The translations under genes were made by a program, and so were the position numbers. A stretch of DNA of 64,000 nucleotides from Chryseobacterium camelliae. GTDB lineage: Bacteria > Bacteroidota > Bacteroidia > Flavobacteriales > Weeksellaceae. Under the pieces are notes generated by a model that was given only the letters and a program-made list of their open reading frames with translations, was not told where the DNA came from and searched no databases. Shown piece by piece: positions 44,488 to 53,348 of this stretch (positions within the stretch are counted from its first letter, which is position 1; the number at the start of each line of letters is the position of its first letter). The DNA lies in assembly GCF_030818575.1 (NCBI RefSeq), contig NZ_JAUTAL010000001.1:2790001-2854000 (forward strand). The letters run 5' to 3'.

Positions 44488-45369
44488 ATGGAAAAAAGTG
44501 GATTAGGTTATATTGATGTCGTTTACAATGTTTTAGAAAACTGGTACCTGAAATTTGCAGCAATAACACCAAAGCTGATCGTAGGGATCTCTGTTTTCTT
44601 ATTTTTTATGTTTGCCAGTAAATACCTCAGCAAGATTGCGGTAAAACTGTTTCATAAATTCTTTCCTAAAAGCAAAAAAGAAAGTTCACTGGTCACATTG
44701 ATCAGCATATTCAGGTTTCTGATTGTGCTCATGGGAACGTTTATCGCGCTTGAAATTATGGGATTCAGCGGATTTTTATGGAAATTTATAGGGAGTTTGG
44801 GGGTTGCCGGTGTTATCGCAGGGGTTGCGCTTAAAGATCTCGTGTCAAGTATTTTTTCCGGTATGCTTATCGGGATTGACAAAGCATTTAAGGTTGGTGA
44901 TTATGTTATCATCGGGTCGAATTCCGGAACTGTATCGGAAATTGGTTTCCTTACTACAAAGATCATCAGTGATGACGGTAAGAAAGTATACATTCCCAAT
45001 CAGGTCATCTTCAATGCTCCGTTTTCCAATATTACGGCTTCCCCTCAGCGAAAAATCATTTTTAATTTTGATATTCCGGCGGATGAGAATCTGGCTCAGG
45101 CACAGCAGGGTATCCTGGAAGTTATTCAGAGCCTTGATAATATTGACCGCAATGATACTGCCGAAGTGATTTTCACCGATCTGAAACAGGGCGTCTTCAA
45201 CCTTCAGGCCAAGTTCTGGATGGCAGTTGGAGCCAATATGATGCAGGTGAAAAGCGAAGCCTATATGAAAATAAAACAACGTCTTGATGCAGACGGCATA
45301 CATCTCGTTACGCCTACCAGCATTAACATCAACGGCGGAGATATATCGACCAAAAATCAGGACCAATAA
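44488..45369 (+). CDS. Small-conductance mechanosensitive channel (MscS family)
   Basis: 293 residues. Three TM segments: about 25-45, 70-90, and the Gly/Ala-rich pore helix around 95-125 (GSLGVAGVIAGVALKDLVSS). Then the beta domain with IGSNSGTVSEIGFLTTKI and YIPNQVIFNAPFSNIT. Opens under osmotic downshock. Co-transcribed with nothing; divergent from the peroxiredoxin gene. Confidence 0.94.
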   Translation: MEKSGLGYIDVVYNVLENWYLKFAAITPKLIVGISVFLFFMFASKYLSKIAVKLFHKFFPKSKKESSLVTLISIFRFLIVLMGTFIALEIMGFSGFLWKFIGSLGVAGVIAGVALKDLVSSIFSGMLIGIDKAFKVGDYVIIGSNSGTVSEIGFLTTKIISDDGKKVYIPNQVIFNAPFSNITASPQRKIIFNFDIPADENLAQAQQGILEVIQSLDNIDRNDTAEVIFTDLKQGVFNLQAKFWMAVGANMMQVKSEAYMKIKQRLDADGIHLVTPTSININGGDISTKNQDQ

Positions 45370-45372
45370 TTA

Positions 45373-45400
45373 AAAAAGCAGCTTAACAGCTGCTTTTTCT
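45373..45400. terminator. Bidirectional terminator MscS / protease
   Basis: Stem AGCAGCT / AGCTGCT with A-run before and TTTTT after. Confidence 0.8.
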
Positions 45401-45415
45401 CATTTTAGTAAAGTA

Positions 45416-47614
45416 TTACTTTTTTATAATCAGTTTATCCGTGACTTTATCCCCATTATCAAGGACAAGGCTGATAACGTAATTTCCATTGGTAAGATCA
45501 TGAACCCTTACCTTCGTTTCTGCTTTGAAACTTCCGCTTTTCACCAGCCTTCCGGAAGCATCAAAAAGAGAATATTCTGCTTTCTGAGCATTTTTCAAAA
45601 TGATATTCACTTCTTCATGGGAAGGATTCGGATAGATGGAGAAGGCTTTTGTTTTGGTCTCGGCAGTAGCTAGCGTTGATTTCTTTACCGAAAAAGGTGA
45701 TGAATTTAAAGCATAATAAATATTATTCACCGCTTTTACCATAATCCGGGCAGAAGCAATATCCTCATTCGGAAAGCTGACCATAGCCGAACCATTATTC
45801 GGTACATTGGCCGCGAGTACCGTATTGAATGTTACCCCGGCGTCTTTAGACAGCAGAATGCTTACATTTTGTGTATTGATGGTTCCTGCATTGGTTCCTG
45901 CCACATTCCAGGTAACTGTTGCCGGCACAGCAGCATCATACTGGCTGTTATTGGTTTGTGAAGTCACTGTAAAAGGTCCGTCATCTGTAACCGTTACGAC
46001 CATAGCATCCCTTGCAGACTGGTTTCCGGTAGGCTTGTTATCATTCACCAGGAGGGAAAAGTTCAGCGTTCTGGCTACACTTGGCGTAACCTCCCATTTA
46101 GGAACCAGGTTATTGGCCACAACAGAACTCAGCATCGGAAAATATCTTGAAGGGGATGTTGTGGGGATGAGTGAACGATAAACAGGTCCTACGGTAGCTG
46201 TAGAAACCGGCGGCTGTGTATTGGAGGTGTTATCATACTGCTCCCACAGGTATGTCAGTGTGTCGCCATTGGGATCGCTTCCTGTTCCTGTCAGCACAAA
46301 AGCCGTCCCCTTAGGAATATTGTAATCTGCACCTGCATCTGCAACAGGAACGGAATTTCCATTGGAAATTTTAGTAGCACAATCATTAGCCCGCTGTAAA
46401 ACGGCATACATTTCAAGAACGCTTGCCGCATGGAAATAGGCATCGCTGTTATTCTGAACGTTATTGGCAGAGCCGCAGATGCCTGCATACGCCATAATGG
46501 TACTTCCGCTTCCCGGTTCATAGGCCGTACTATTATTGGCATTACCCTGGCACGAAGAAGTGGCTGCCCTGAATGTATGGTTGGCTCCGAACTGATGGCC
46601 CATTTCGTGTGCCACATAATCAATATCGAAAGGATCACCAACCGGTGCTCCCGAACCGGTAACCCCTCTGGCTTTATTTCCGGAAAGGCATACGACGCCC
46701 AGCCCGGCCAGCCCTCCGCTGTTGGTACCGAAAACATGCCCGATATCGTAATTTGCAGAGCCGATTACCGAATTTGTATTCGTCTGATTTTCATTAATCA
46801 TGGCCCCCGGACTGCCGTTCGTAAACGGATCCGTAGAAGCGTTGGTATATACAATCTGATTGTTGTTAGCAATCATGACCATCGTAGTAGAAATCGTTTT
46901 TTCATAAATCCCGTTCACCCTGGTCATTGTAGTAGCCATCGCAGCCATCGCAGCGGCTACGGTTCCGCCATGAAATGCCGTATATTCCCCTGTTGCCGAC
47001 AGGGCAAGCCTGTACGTTCTGAACTGTCCGTCTGCCACCAATGGTGCTTTATTCGCTGAGTCATTATTTGCAAGTGCTTCCAGTCCTTCTTCAACATGGC
47101 ATTCAAAAAGCCGGTCATTTTTCGGCAGGTCTTTTCTTTTATAGAGGATAAATGTTGAATTATCTTTGGTATAGCTGTCCAGGTAGCTGATGTCCCAGTT
47201 ATCAAAATACATAACGTTCATCCCGTTTTCCGGTGTGATGCTGAAACGGATGGTATTTTCAGGATGGTTCTTCTGCCAGCCGGTATAAGCACGGATTTTG
47301 GGAAATTTAGCCTGTAATTCAGGTTCCATTACAGAGGCTTCCTGTACGATGTAGTCTCTGATAGTACCCTCCGAATCCGGAAATTTAATGACCAGGCTTT
47401 CATCTCTGGAAAAACGCTGAGGTGCTTTTTTCAGTTCTGCTTTCATATGCTCCGTATCCAACTGATAGAGGGCAAATGTATTGGGGTTGGTCCACCTTGG
47501 ATTCAGATTTTCCGGACTAATCCGGTTGTCTTTAAGCTTCGACCAGTAATTCTGTTGCCCGAAACCCTGGGCCGCCATGAGCAACCCCAAAATAATAAAT
47601 GTCTTGCTTTTCAT
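45416..47614 (-). CDS. Reprolysin-like zinc metalloprotease, T9SS cargo
   Basis: 732 residues. Signal peptide (FIILGLLMAAQGFGQ), a pro-region to about 195, and a metzincin domain with zinc site VAHEMGHQFGANHTF (HExxHxxGxxH) and Met-turn STIMAYAGICG. Then an Ig/Fn3-like region (about 420-640; PVADAGADYNIPKGTAFVLT) and a C-terminal type IX sorting domain (KAFSIYPNPSHEEVNIILKN ... GNYVISLVLDNG). Secreted across the outer membrane to degrade proteins. Operon with the small secreted gene 14 bp upstream. Confidence 0.95.
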   Translation of the reverse strand: MKSKTFIILGLLMAAQGFGQQNYWSKLKDNRISPENLNPRWTNPNTFALYQLDTEHMKAELKKAPQRFSRDESLVIKFPDSEGTIRDYIVQEASVMEPELQAKFPKIRAYTGWQKNHPENTIRFSITPENGMNVMYFDNWDISYLDSYTKDNSTFILYKRKDLPKNDRLFECHVEEGLEALANNDSANKAPLVADGQFRTYRLALSATGEYTAFHGGTVAAAMAAMATTMTRVNGIYEKTISTTMVMIANNNQIVYTNASTDPFTNGSPGAMINENQTNTNSVIGSANYDIGHVFGTNSGGLAGLGVVCLSGNKARGVTGSGAPVGDPFDIDYVAHEMGHQFGANHTFRAATSSCQGNANNSTAYEPGSGSTIMAYAGICGSANNVQNNSDAYFHAASVLEMYAVLQRANDCATKISNGNSVPVADAGADYNIPKGTAFVLTGTGSDPNGDTLTYLWEQYDNTSNTQPPVSTATVGPVYRSLIPTTSPSRYFPMLSSVVANNLVPKWEVTPSVARTLNFSLLVNDNKPTGNQSARDAMVVTVTDDGPFTVTSQTNNSQYDAAVPATVTWNVAGTNAGTINTQNVSILLSKDAGVTFNTVLAANVPNNGSAMVSFPNEDIASARIMVKAVNNIYYALNSSPFSVKKSTLATAETKTKAFSIYPNPSHEEVNIILKNAQKAEYSLFDASGRLVKSGSFKAETKVRVHDLTNGNYVISLVLDNGDKVTDKLIIKK

Positions 47615-47628
47615 AATCTATTTTCGAT

Positions 47629-48072
47629 TTAGTTGGTCCATTTAATGTTTTCAAACCTAATATCTCCGTTGAGCTTAAGTAAAATACTGGGGTTAGCCCG
47701 ACTTCTGGGGTCAAAATCAGGGTTATCAAAGGGCTTGATTTTCAGCACAAGCGTATTTCCGTTCAAAGAAATAGCTTCAATATGTACGTCATTGCTGTCT
47801 TTAAGTTCCGGCTTTACGATAACATAGGTTTCCCCGGGAATGACAGCAGGAATAGGCGCCAGACGGTTTCCGGTGCTTTTCTGATGGATGAGTGTAAATA
47901 TACCGTCCATTTTTTCCTGGGAATCAATGATCAGAAAATCCCTGGTTACGGAAAATGAATAATGGGTACGGTCTTCAAAGGTGATATTCTGAGTGTGCAC
48001 TGCTGATTTCCGGCCATTCTGAGACTGGCATTGTAAGAAGAGAAATCCAAGAAAAAATAAATATATTTTCAT
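47629..48072 (-). CDS. Small secreted protein in operon with the protease
   Basis: 147 residues. Hydrophobic N-terminus with LQCQS near residue 14 that could be a lipobox; then a beta-rich domain with VIPGETYVIVKPELKDSN and LNGDIRFENIKWTN. No family recognised. It precedes the metalloprotease by 14 bp, so it might be a partner such as a propeptide-like inhibitor, which is a guess from position only. Confidence 0.7.
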   Translation of the reverse strand: MKIYLFFLGFLFLQCQSQNGRKSAVHTQNITFEDRTHYSFSVTRDFLIIDSQEKMDGIFTLIHQKSTGNRLAPIPAVIPGETYVIVKPELKDSNDVHIEAISLNGNTLVLKIKPFDNPDFDPRSRANPSILLKLNGDIRFENIKWTN

Positions 48073-48128
48073 ATAAACAGTGAGTTATAGTAAAAATAAC
48101 AAATTTTCCCGGATAAAATGCAATCCAT

Positions 48129-48156
48129 AAAAAAACCGCCTTTTTTAAAAGGCGGT
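48129..48156 (-). terminator. Terminator of sucC
   Basis: Stem ACCGCCTTTT / AAAAGGCGGT; on the - strand followed by TTTTTTTATGG. Confidence 0.85.
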
Positions 48157-48181
48157 CTTAATTGTATGATAGGTCAAGCAC

Positions 48182-49372
48182 TTATGCTAAAACTTCTTTT
48201 ACTTTATTGGCAGCTTCCTCCAGGGTAATGGCAGAATGCACCGGCAGGCCTGATTCGTCGATCAGTTTCTTAGCTTCAACAGCATTTGTTCCCTGAAGTC
48301 TCACGATCAAAGGAACAGGAAGGCTTCCCATTGCTTTGTAGGCATCTACAACACCCTGAGCTACTCTGTCACATCTTACGATACCTCCGAAGATGTTGAT
48401 CAGGATTGCTTTTACGTTAGGATCTCTTAAGATAATTCCGAAAGCAGTCTGTACTCTCTGAGCATCAGCTGTTCCTCCCACGTCCAGGAAGTTAGCCGGG
48501 TTACCGCCGGATAATTTGATGATATCCATAGTAGCCATAGCAAGACCTGCTCCGTTTACCATACAGGCAACGTTACCATCCAGTTTCACGAAGTTAAGAC
48601 CCGCCTCACCTGCTTCTACATCCATTGGATCTTCTTCCCTTGTATCTCTTAGTTCAGCTAAGTCTTTGTGACGGAATAATGAGTTGTCATCCAGAGTTAC
48701 TTTAGCATCTACAGCGATAATCTTGTTATCTGAAGTCTTCAGTACAGGGTTGATTTCAAATAAAGAAGCATCAATTCCGGTATAGGCATTGTATAAAGAA
48801 GTAATGAATTTTGTAAATTCTTTAAACGCATTTCCTTCAAGTCCTAAGTTGAAAGCGATTTTTCTAGCCTGGAATCCCTGAAGGCCCAAAGCAGGATCAA
48901 TGATTTCTTTGTGGATCAGGTGAGGAGTTACTTCAGCAACATGCTCGATGTCCATTCCACCTTCTGTAGAATATACTACGGTATTTTTACCTTCAGCCCT
49001 GTCTAAAAGAATGGAAACGTAAAATTCTTTCGTTTCAGATTCTCCCGGATAATATACATCTTCCGCAACCAAAACAGAATTCACTTTTTTACCTTCAGCA
49101 GAAGTCTGCGGAGTAATCAGCTGCATCCCGATGATGTTCTGTGCATTTTCCTTCAGCTTGTCCATATTCGGGGAAAACTTTACACCACCGCCTTTACCGC
49201 GTCCACCGGCATGGATCTGTGCTTTCACCACCCAGCCCTGAGCGCCTGTTTCGGCAGTCAATTTTTCAGCAGCAGCTACAGCTTCGTCTACGTTATTCGC
49301 TACGAAACCGCGTTGGATCGCTACTCCATACTTTGATAAAATCTCTTTTGATTGATACTCGTGAAGATTCAT
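48182..49372 (-). CDS. sucC: Succinyl-CoA synthetase, beta subunit
   Basis: 396 residues. ATP-grasp enzyme of the TCA cycle: MNLHEYQSKEILSKYGV at the start, WVVKAQIHAGGRGKGGGVKF for nucleotide binding, FEINPVLKTSDNKIIAVDAK, and the CoA-ligase part GGTADAQRVQTAFGIIL with NIFGGIVRCD. Highly biased codon usage indicates strong expression. sucD is not next to it, so the two subunits are separated in this genome. Confidence 0.97.
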   Translation of the reverse strand: MNLHEYQSKEILSKYGVAIQRGFVANNVDEAVAAAEKLTAETGAQGWVVKAQIHAGGRGKGGGVKFSPNMDKLKENAQNIIGMQLITPQTSAEGKKVNSVLVAEDVYYPGESETKEFYVSILLDRAEGKNTVVYSTEGGMDIEHVAEVTPHLIHKEIIDPALGLQGFQARKIAFNLGLEGNAFKEFTKFITSLYNAYTGIDASLFEINPVLKTSDNKIIAVDAKVTLDDNSLFRHKDLAELRDTREEDPMDVEAGEAGLNFVKLDGNVACMVNGAGLAMATMDIIKLSGGNPANFLDVGGTADAQRVQTAFGIILRDPNVKAILINIFGGIVRCDRVAQGVVDAYKAMGSLPVPLIVRLQGTNAVEAKKLIDESGLPVHSAITLEEAANKVKEVLA

Positions 49373-49445
49373 ATTATTTTTATTATTTTATTTTAATAGT
49401 TAAAGGTTGACAAATTTAATAAAAATGAATAAGGCAGGAAAGAAT

Positions 49446-49667
49446 TTATTCATCTTTTAACTCATTACCATTGAGTACAGACCGGTAAAAATAATTAAGG
49501 ATGAAATGGCCTGTTAATATCCTCCCTGTTTCGCTGAAATTGAACAGATTTGTATTGTTCCCAACCACTTCTAATCTTAGCTCCATTGAATTTAAATTAA
49601 ATTTAATAGTATTACTATCTTTAAAGATTGTTTTATTATAACTGGTATGTATTTTGCTATTTTTCAT
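49446..49667 (-). CDS. Possible small hypothetical protein
   Basis: 73 residues. The second half SMELRLEVVGNNTNLFNFSE and ILTGHFILNYFYRSVLNGN looks protein-like; the first 27 residues are Asn/Lys-rich. No family recognised, no signal peptide. Transcribed toward sucC with 73 bp between. It does not overlap the chosen start of the TetR gene (49683). Confidence 0.4.
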   Translation of the reverse strand: MKNSKIHTSYNKTIFKDSNTIKFNLNSMELRLEVVGNNTNLFNFSETGRILTGHFILNYFYRSVLNGNELKDE

Positions 49668-49682
49668 GAGTCATTTACACTT

Positions 49683-50354
49683 ATGGAATTTCAAGTAAAA
49701 TTTAGAGTCAACGAACATTTATACCTCAAGGACCCCGAGACCAGTACCGTAGGCAAATCCATTGTTAAAAATGCCATAGACCTGATCTACGAGATCGGTT
49801 TTGAGCATTTCACCTTTAAAAAGCTGTCGCAGAAGATCAACTCTACCGAAGCGACTATCTACAGGTACTTCTCATCAAAGCATAAACTGCTTACCTACAT
49901 CCTGAACTGGTATTGGTCTTACATAGAATTCATTTCCAAGCAAAGGCTGCTGGAACTTCAAGACCCGCACCGGAAAATGGAAAAGATCCTGGAAATTATC
50001 ACGCATAATGATGAGACGCATGACCACATTGAAGATTATAACCTTTCAAGGCTTCATACCATCGTTATTTCAGAAAGCAGCAAATCCTATCATGTAAAAG
50101 ATGTGGACGTCATCAACAAGGAGATGGTTTTCAATCCTTTAAAGAGTCTGTGCGGATTTATTGCGGATATCATTTCAGATGCCAGCCCGGGCTTTGCCTA
50201 TCCGCGTTCTTTTGCCAGTACCCTGCTGGAAACCGCGCACGATCAGCAGTTTTTCAGTGAACATCTGCCTAAACTCACCGATAACGCTGAAAGAAAAGAG
50301 CATCAGAGATATGTACTTAACTACCTCAGACATATAACCTTTAACCTTATATAA
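49683..50354 (+). CDS. TetR-family transcriptional regulator
   Basis: 223 residues from ATG 49683 (MEFQVKFRVNEHLYLKDPET); an earlier ATG at 49647 would add 12 residues with no homology-like character. N-terminal HTH around 25-70: IVKNAIDLIYEIGFEHFTFK, KLSQKINSTEATIYRYFSSK. The helical C-terminal domain is the ligand part. The export gene follows 5 bp later, so it likely controls that operon and may sense an exported substrate. Confidence 0.88.
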   Translation: MEFQVKFRVNEHLYLKDPETSTVGKSIVKNAIDLIYEIGFEHFTFKKLSQKINSTEATIYRYFSSKHKLLTYILNWYWSYIEFISKQRLLELQDPHRKMEKILEIITHNDETHDHIEDYNLSRLHTIVISESSKSYHVKDVDVINKEMVFNPLKSLCGFIADIISDASPGFAYPRSFASTLLETAHDQQFFSEHLPKLTDNAERKEHQRYVLNYLRHITFNLI

Positions 50355-50359
50355 ACTGT

Positions 50360-52024
50360 ATGGAAACAACACCCAGGGAACAAGGATACAAACTTTTCAG
50401 ATACATCACCAAAGAAAAAAAGGATGTAACCAATATTTACTTTTATGCTATCCTCAGCGGTCTTGTGCAGCTCAGCGTTCCGCTAGGGATACAGTCTATC
50501 GTAAGTTTTGTGATGGGCGCCACCATGGCAACATCTATTTACATCCTGATCTTCTTTGTGGTTATCGGAACATGGCTGGTAGGTTTTTTCAGGCTGAAAG
50601 TCATGCAGATCATTGAGAAGATCCAACAGAAAATCTTTGTTGAATTTTCCATTGCCTTTGCTGAAAAACTTCCCAGAGTCAATTTATCAAGCACCCGGAA
50701 ATATTATCTGCCTGAATTGGTGAACCGCTTCTTTGATACCCAGAACCTTCAGAAAGGGATCTCGAAAATATTACTTGAAATTCCGGCTGCTATCATCCAG
50801 ATCCTCTTCGGAATCCTGCTGTTGTCCTTTTACCATCCGTGGTTTCTTGCTTTTGGTGCACTGGTAGTCCTAAGCGTGGTGCTGATCTTTAATTTTACCC
50901 TTGAAAGCGGAATTAAATCCAGCCTGGATGAAAGTGATAAAAAGTATGAAACGGCATCATGGATCGAGGATGTAGCCGCTTCGGTAAAAACTTTTAAAAT
51001 CAATTCCGAAACGGAAAAACACCTGAAAGGTGCTGATGAAAGAGTGATGGGATACCTGGACCACAGGACATCGCATTTCAAGGTTCTCGTCATCCAGTAT
51101 AAAACCATCATTGCGTTTAAAGTGATTATCACCCTTGCCATGCTGGTTATCGGCACGTATCTCCTGGTCAACCAGAAACTTAACATCGGTGCATTTATAG
51201 CCACTGAGATTGTCGTACTGAGCATTATGGCAGCTGTTGAGAAACTTATTGTAAGCCTGGAGAGTTATTATGATGTCATTGCATCGCTGGCGAAACTGAC
51301 CAAAGTAACTGAACTGGCAGAAGAGAAAAACGGGGAAATCGTCCTGGCCCAAAAAGATGAAGGAATTGAAATTGAGTTTAAAGATGTGGATTTCAACTTT
51401 AACAGTAATGTGCATATCCTCCAGAATATCAACTTTACCATCAGGGAAAACAGCATTACCGTTATTTCAGGTGAACTGGGATCCGGAAAGTCACTTCTGC
51501 TCAATATGATGGCTGGATTTTATGAACCGTCGGCAGGAAGTGTGCTGTTCAATAAAATCCCGCTGAAAAATATTAATAAAAACAAACTCAGAAGCGAGCT
51601 AGGCGTATACCTTGAAGACATGAGGATCATCCAGGGCACCGTACAGGACAATATTCTTTTGGGTAATGAAACCAGCACTACAGAAGACATCCTCTATCTT
51701 TCCGAGCAGATTGGTGCCGATAACATTTCAAACCTCTTTACCAGCGGATTCTTTACTGAGATCAGCGAAACGGATCCTGAAATTTCATTCAGTTCAAAGA
51801 AAAAAATCCTTCTGCTCAGGGCACTTATGGGCAATAAGCGGCTTTTACTGCTGGAAGACCCTATTGACGGCATGAATGAAACATTCAAGCATAAAATGCT
51901 GCAGTACCTTCAGGATATCAAACAAAGGACTACGGTTGTGATTGTTTCCCAGAATCCGGATATCATGAAACATGCAGACCAGCACCTGCATATGGAAAAC
52001 GGAACGATAAAAAGTTTATTTTAA
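50360..52024 (+). CDS. ABC exporter half-transporter with degenerate ATPase motifs
   Basis: 554 residues. TM domain about 1-310 with five or six helices, no N-terminal C39 peptidase. In the nucleotide-binding domain Walker A GELGSGKS (371-378) is intact, but the usual Q-loop Gln is Glu 419 (VYLEDM), the LSGGQ signature reads SFSSKKK (~476-482), Walker B reads LLLLED (Glu 499, Asp 500; order reversed versus DE), and the H-loop His is Gln 531 (VSQNPD). Such changes would impair ATP hydrolysis in a canonical transporter. First structural gene of the TetR-ABC-HlyD-TolC operon. Confidence 0.9.
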   Translation: METTPREQGYKLFRYITKEKKDVTNIYFYAILSGLVQLSVPLGIQSIVSFVMGATMATSIYILIFFVVIGTWLVGFFRLKVMQIIEKIQQKIFVEFSIAFAEKLPRVNLSSTRKYYLPELVNRFFDTQNLQKGISKILLEIPAAIIQILFGILLLSFYHPWFLAFGALVVLSVVLIFNFTLESGIKSSLDESDKKYETASWIEDVAASVKTFKINSETEKHLKGADERVMGYLDHRTSHFKVLVIQYKTIIAFKVIITLAMLVIGTYLLVNQKLNIGAFIATEIVVLSIMAAVEKLIVSLESYYDVIASLAKLTKVTELAEEKNGEIVLAQKDEGIEIEFKDVDFNFNSNVHILQNINFTIRENSITVISGELGSGKSLLLNMMAGFYEPSAGSVLFNKIPLKNINKNKLRSELGVYLEDMRIIQGTVQDNILLGNETSTTEDILYLSEQIGADNISNLFTSGFFTEISETDPEISFSSKKKILLLRALMGNKRLLLLEDPIDGMNETFKHKMLQYLQDIKQRTTVVIVSQNPDIMKHADQHLHMENGTIKSLF

Positions 52025-52034
52025 AAATACAGGT

Positions 52035-53348
52035 ATGAAAATTCAGTCTTTTGATAACATATACAACATCCATAAAAAATCGCGGGTAAAAAGATGGTTC
52101 TTATTTATCTTCCTTACCGCAGTGGTTGTGCTTTTCCTTCCATGGACCCAGAATATCAAAGTAATGGGGACCGTTACTTCCCTATATCAGGAGCAGCGTC
52201 CGCAGCAGCTTAACTCGCCTATTCCCGGTAAGATCATCAAGTGGTATGTGAAAAACGGGGATTATGTGAAAAAGGGAGATACGATCCTGCAGCTTTCTGA
52301 GGTAAAAGATGATTATTTTGATCCGCTGCTGGTCCAGAGGACGCAACAGCAGGTAGAGGCTAAAAAAGGAGTACGGGATTATTATGAAGCCAAAGTGGGA
52401 ACTACCAATAGCCAGCTCCAGGCACTTGCTACAGCCAAGGACCTTAAACTGAACCAGCTTCAGATTAAAATCAGCCAGCTTAAAAACAAGCTTGCCGGTG
52501 AAGAAGCTGAGCTTGCCGCCGCTGCCAATGAACTCAAGCTCTCCGAAGACCAGTTTGCTAGGCAGAAAAAAATGTATGATGAAGGACTGGTTTCCCTTAC
52601 TCAGTTTCAGCAGCGCAGCATTTCCTACCAGAATGCCATTGCCAAAAAAACGGCATCAGAAAATAAAGTGGCCCAGACAAGACAGGAAATCGTAAACACG
52701 GGAATCGAACAAAATTCCGTCATTCAGGATTATACCGAAAAACTCAGCAAAACGGAAGGAGAACGGTTCCAGAGCATGGGCCAGATTGAAGGCAGCGAGG
52801 GCGATATTGCCAAGCTTGAAAACCAGGTAGCCAACTACAAGTTCCGTCAGGGCCTGTACTTCATCATAGCTTCCCAGGACGGGCAGATTGTTCAGCTGAA
52901 TAAGGCCGGAATCGGAGAAATCCTGAAAGAAACGGAGAGCATCGGGACCATTGTACCTAAAACAACGGATTATGCCGTAGAAATTTACATCAAACCTGTA
53001 GATCTTCCGCTGATCAAGGAAGGACAAAGGGTGATGTGTGTATTTGACGGATTCCCGGCTATTGTATTTTCCGGCTGGCCGGATTCCAGTTACGGCATTT
53101 TTGCAGGAAAGGTGATTGCCGTTGAAAGCAACATCAGCGCAAACGGCCTTTTCAAAGCATTGGTTATTGAAGATAAAACAGAAAAAAAATGGCCCCCGAA
53201 GATTAAAATGGGAACGGGCGTACAGGGAATTGCCATTCTCAATGATGTACCGGTATGGTATGAACTATGGAGGAACATCAACGGATTCCCTCCGGATTAT
53301 TACGAAGTTAAAACTGAAAAAACCGGCAGCAATGAAAAACAGAAGTAG
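52035..53348 (+). CDS. HlyD-family membrane fusion protein
   Basis: 437 residues. Cytoplasmic N-terminus and one TM segment (RWFLFIFLTAVVVLFLPW), the lipoyl half-motif (PIPGKIIKWYVKNGDYVKKG), a long coiled coil about 110-260 (DLKLNQLQIKISQLKNKLAG and EDQFARQKKMYDEGLVSL), and the beta barrel VDLPLIKEGQRVMCVFDGFP. Bridges the inner-membrane ABC exporter to TolC. Starts 10 bp after the ABC gene. Confidence 0.93.
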   Translation: MKIQSFDNIYNIHKKSRVKRWFLFIFLTAVVVLFLPWTQNIKVMGTVTSLYQEQRPQQLNSPIPGKIIKWYVKNGDYVKKGDTILQLSEVKDDYFDPLLVQRTQQQVEAKKGVRDYYEAKVGTTNSQLQALATAKDLKLNQLQIKISQLKNKLAGEEAELAAAANELKLSEDQFARQKKMYDEGLVSLTQFQQRSISYQNAIAKKTASENKVAQTRQEIVNTGIEQNSVIQDYTEKLSKTEGERFQSMGQIEGSEGDIAKLENQVANYKFRQGLYFIIASQDGQIVQLNKAGIGEILKETESIGTIVPKTTDYAVEIYIKPVDLPLIKEGQRVMCVFDGFPAIVFSGWPDSSYGIFAGKVIAVESNISANGLFKALVIEDKTEKKWPPKIKMGTGVQGIAILNDVPVWYELWRNINGFPPDYYEVKTEKTGSNEKQK

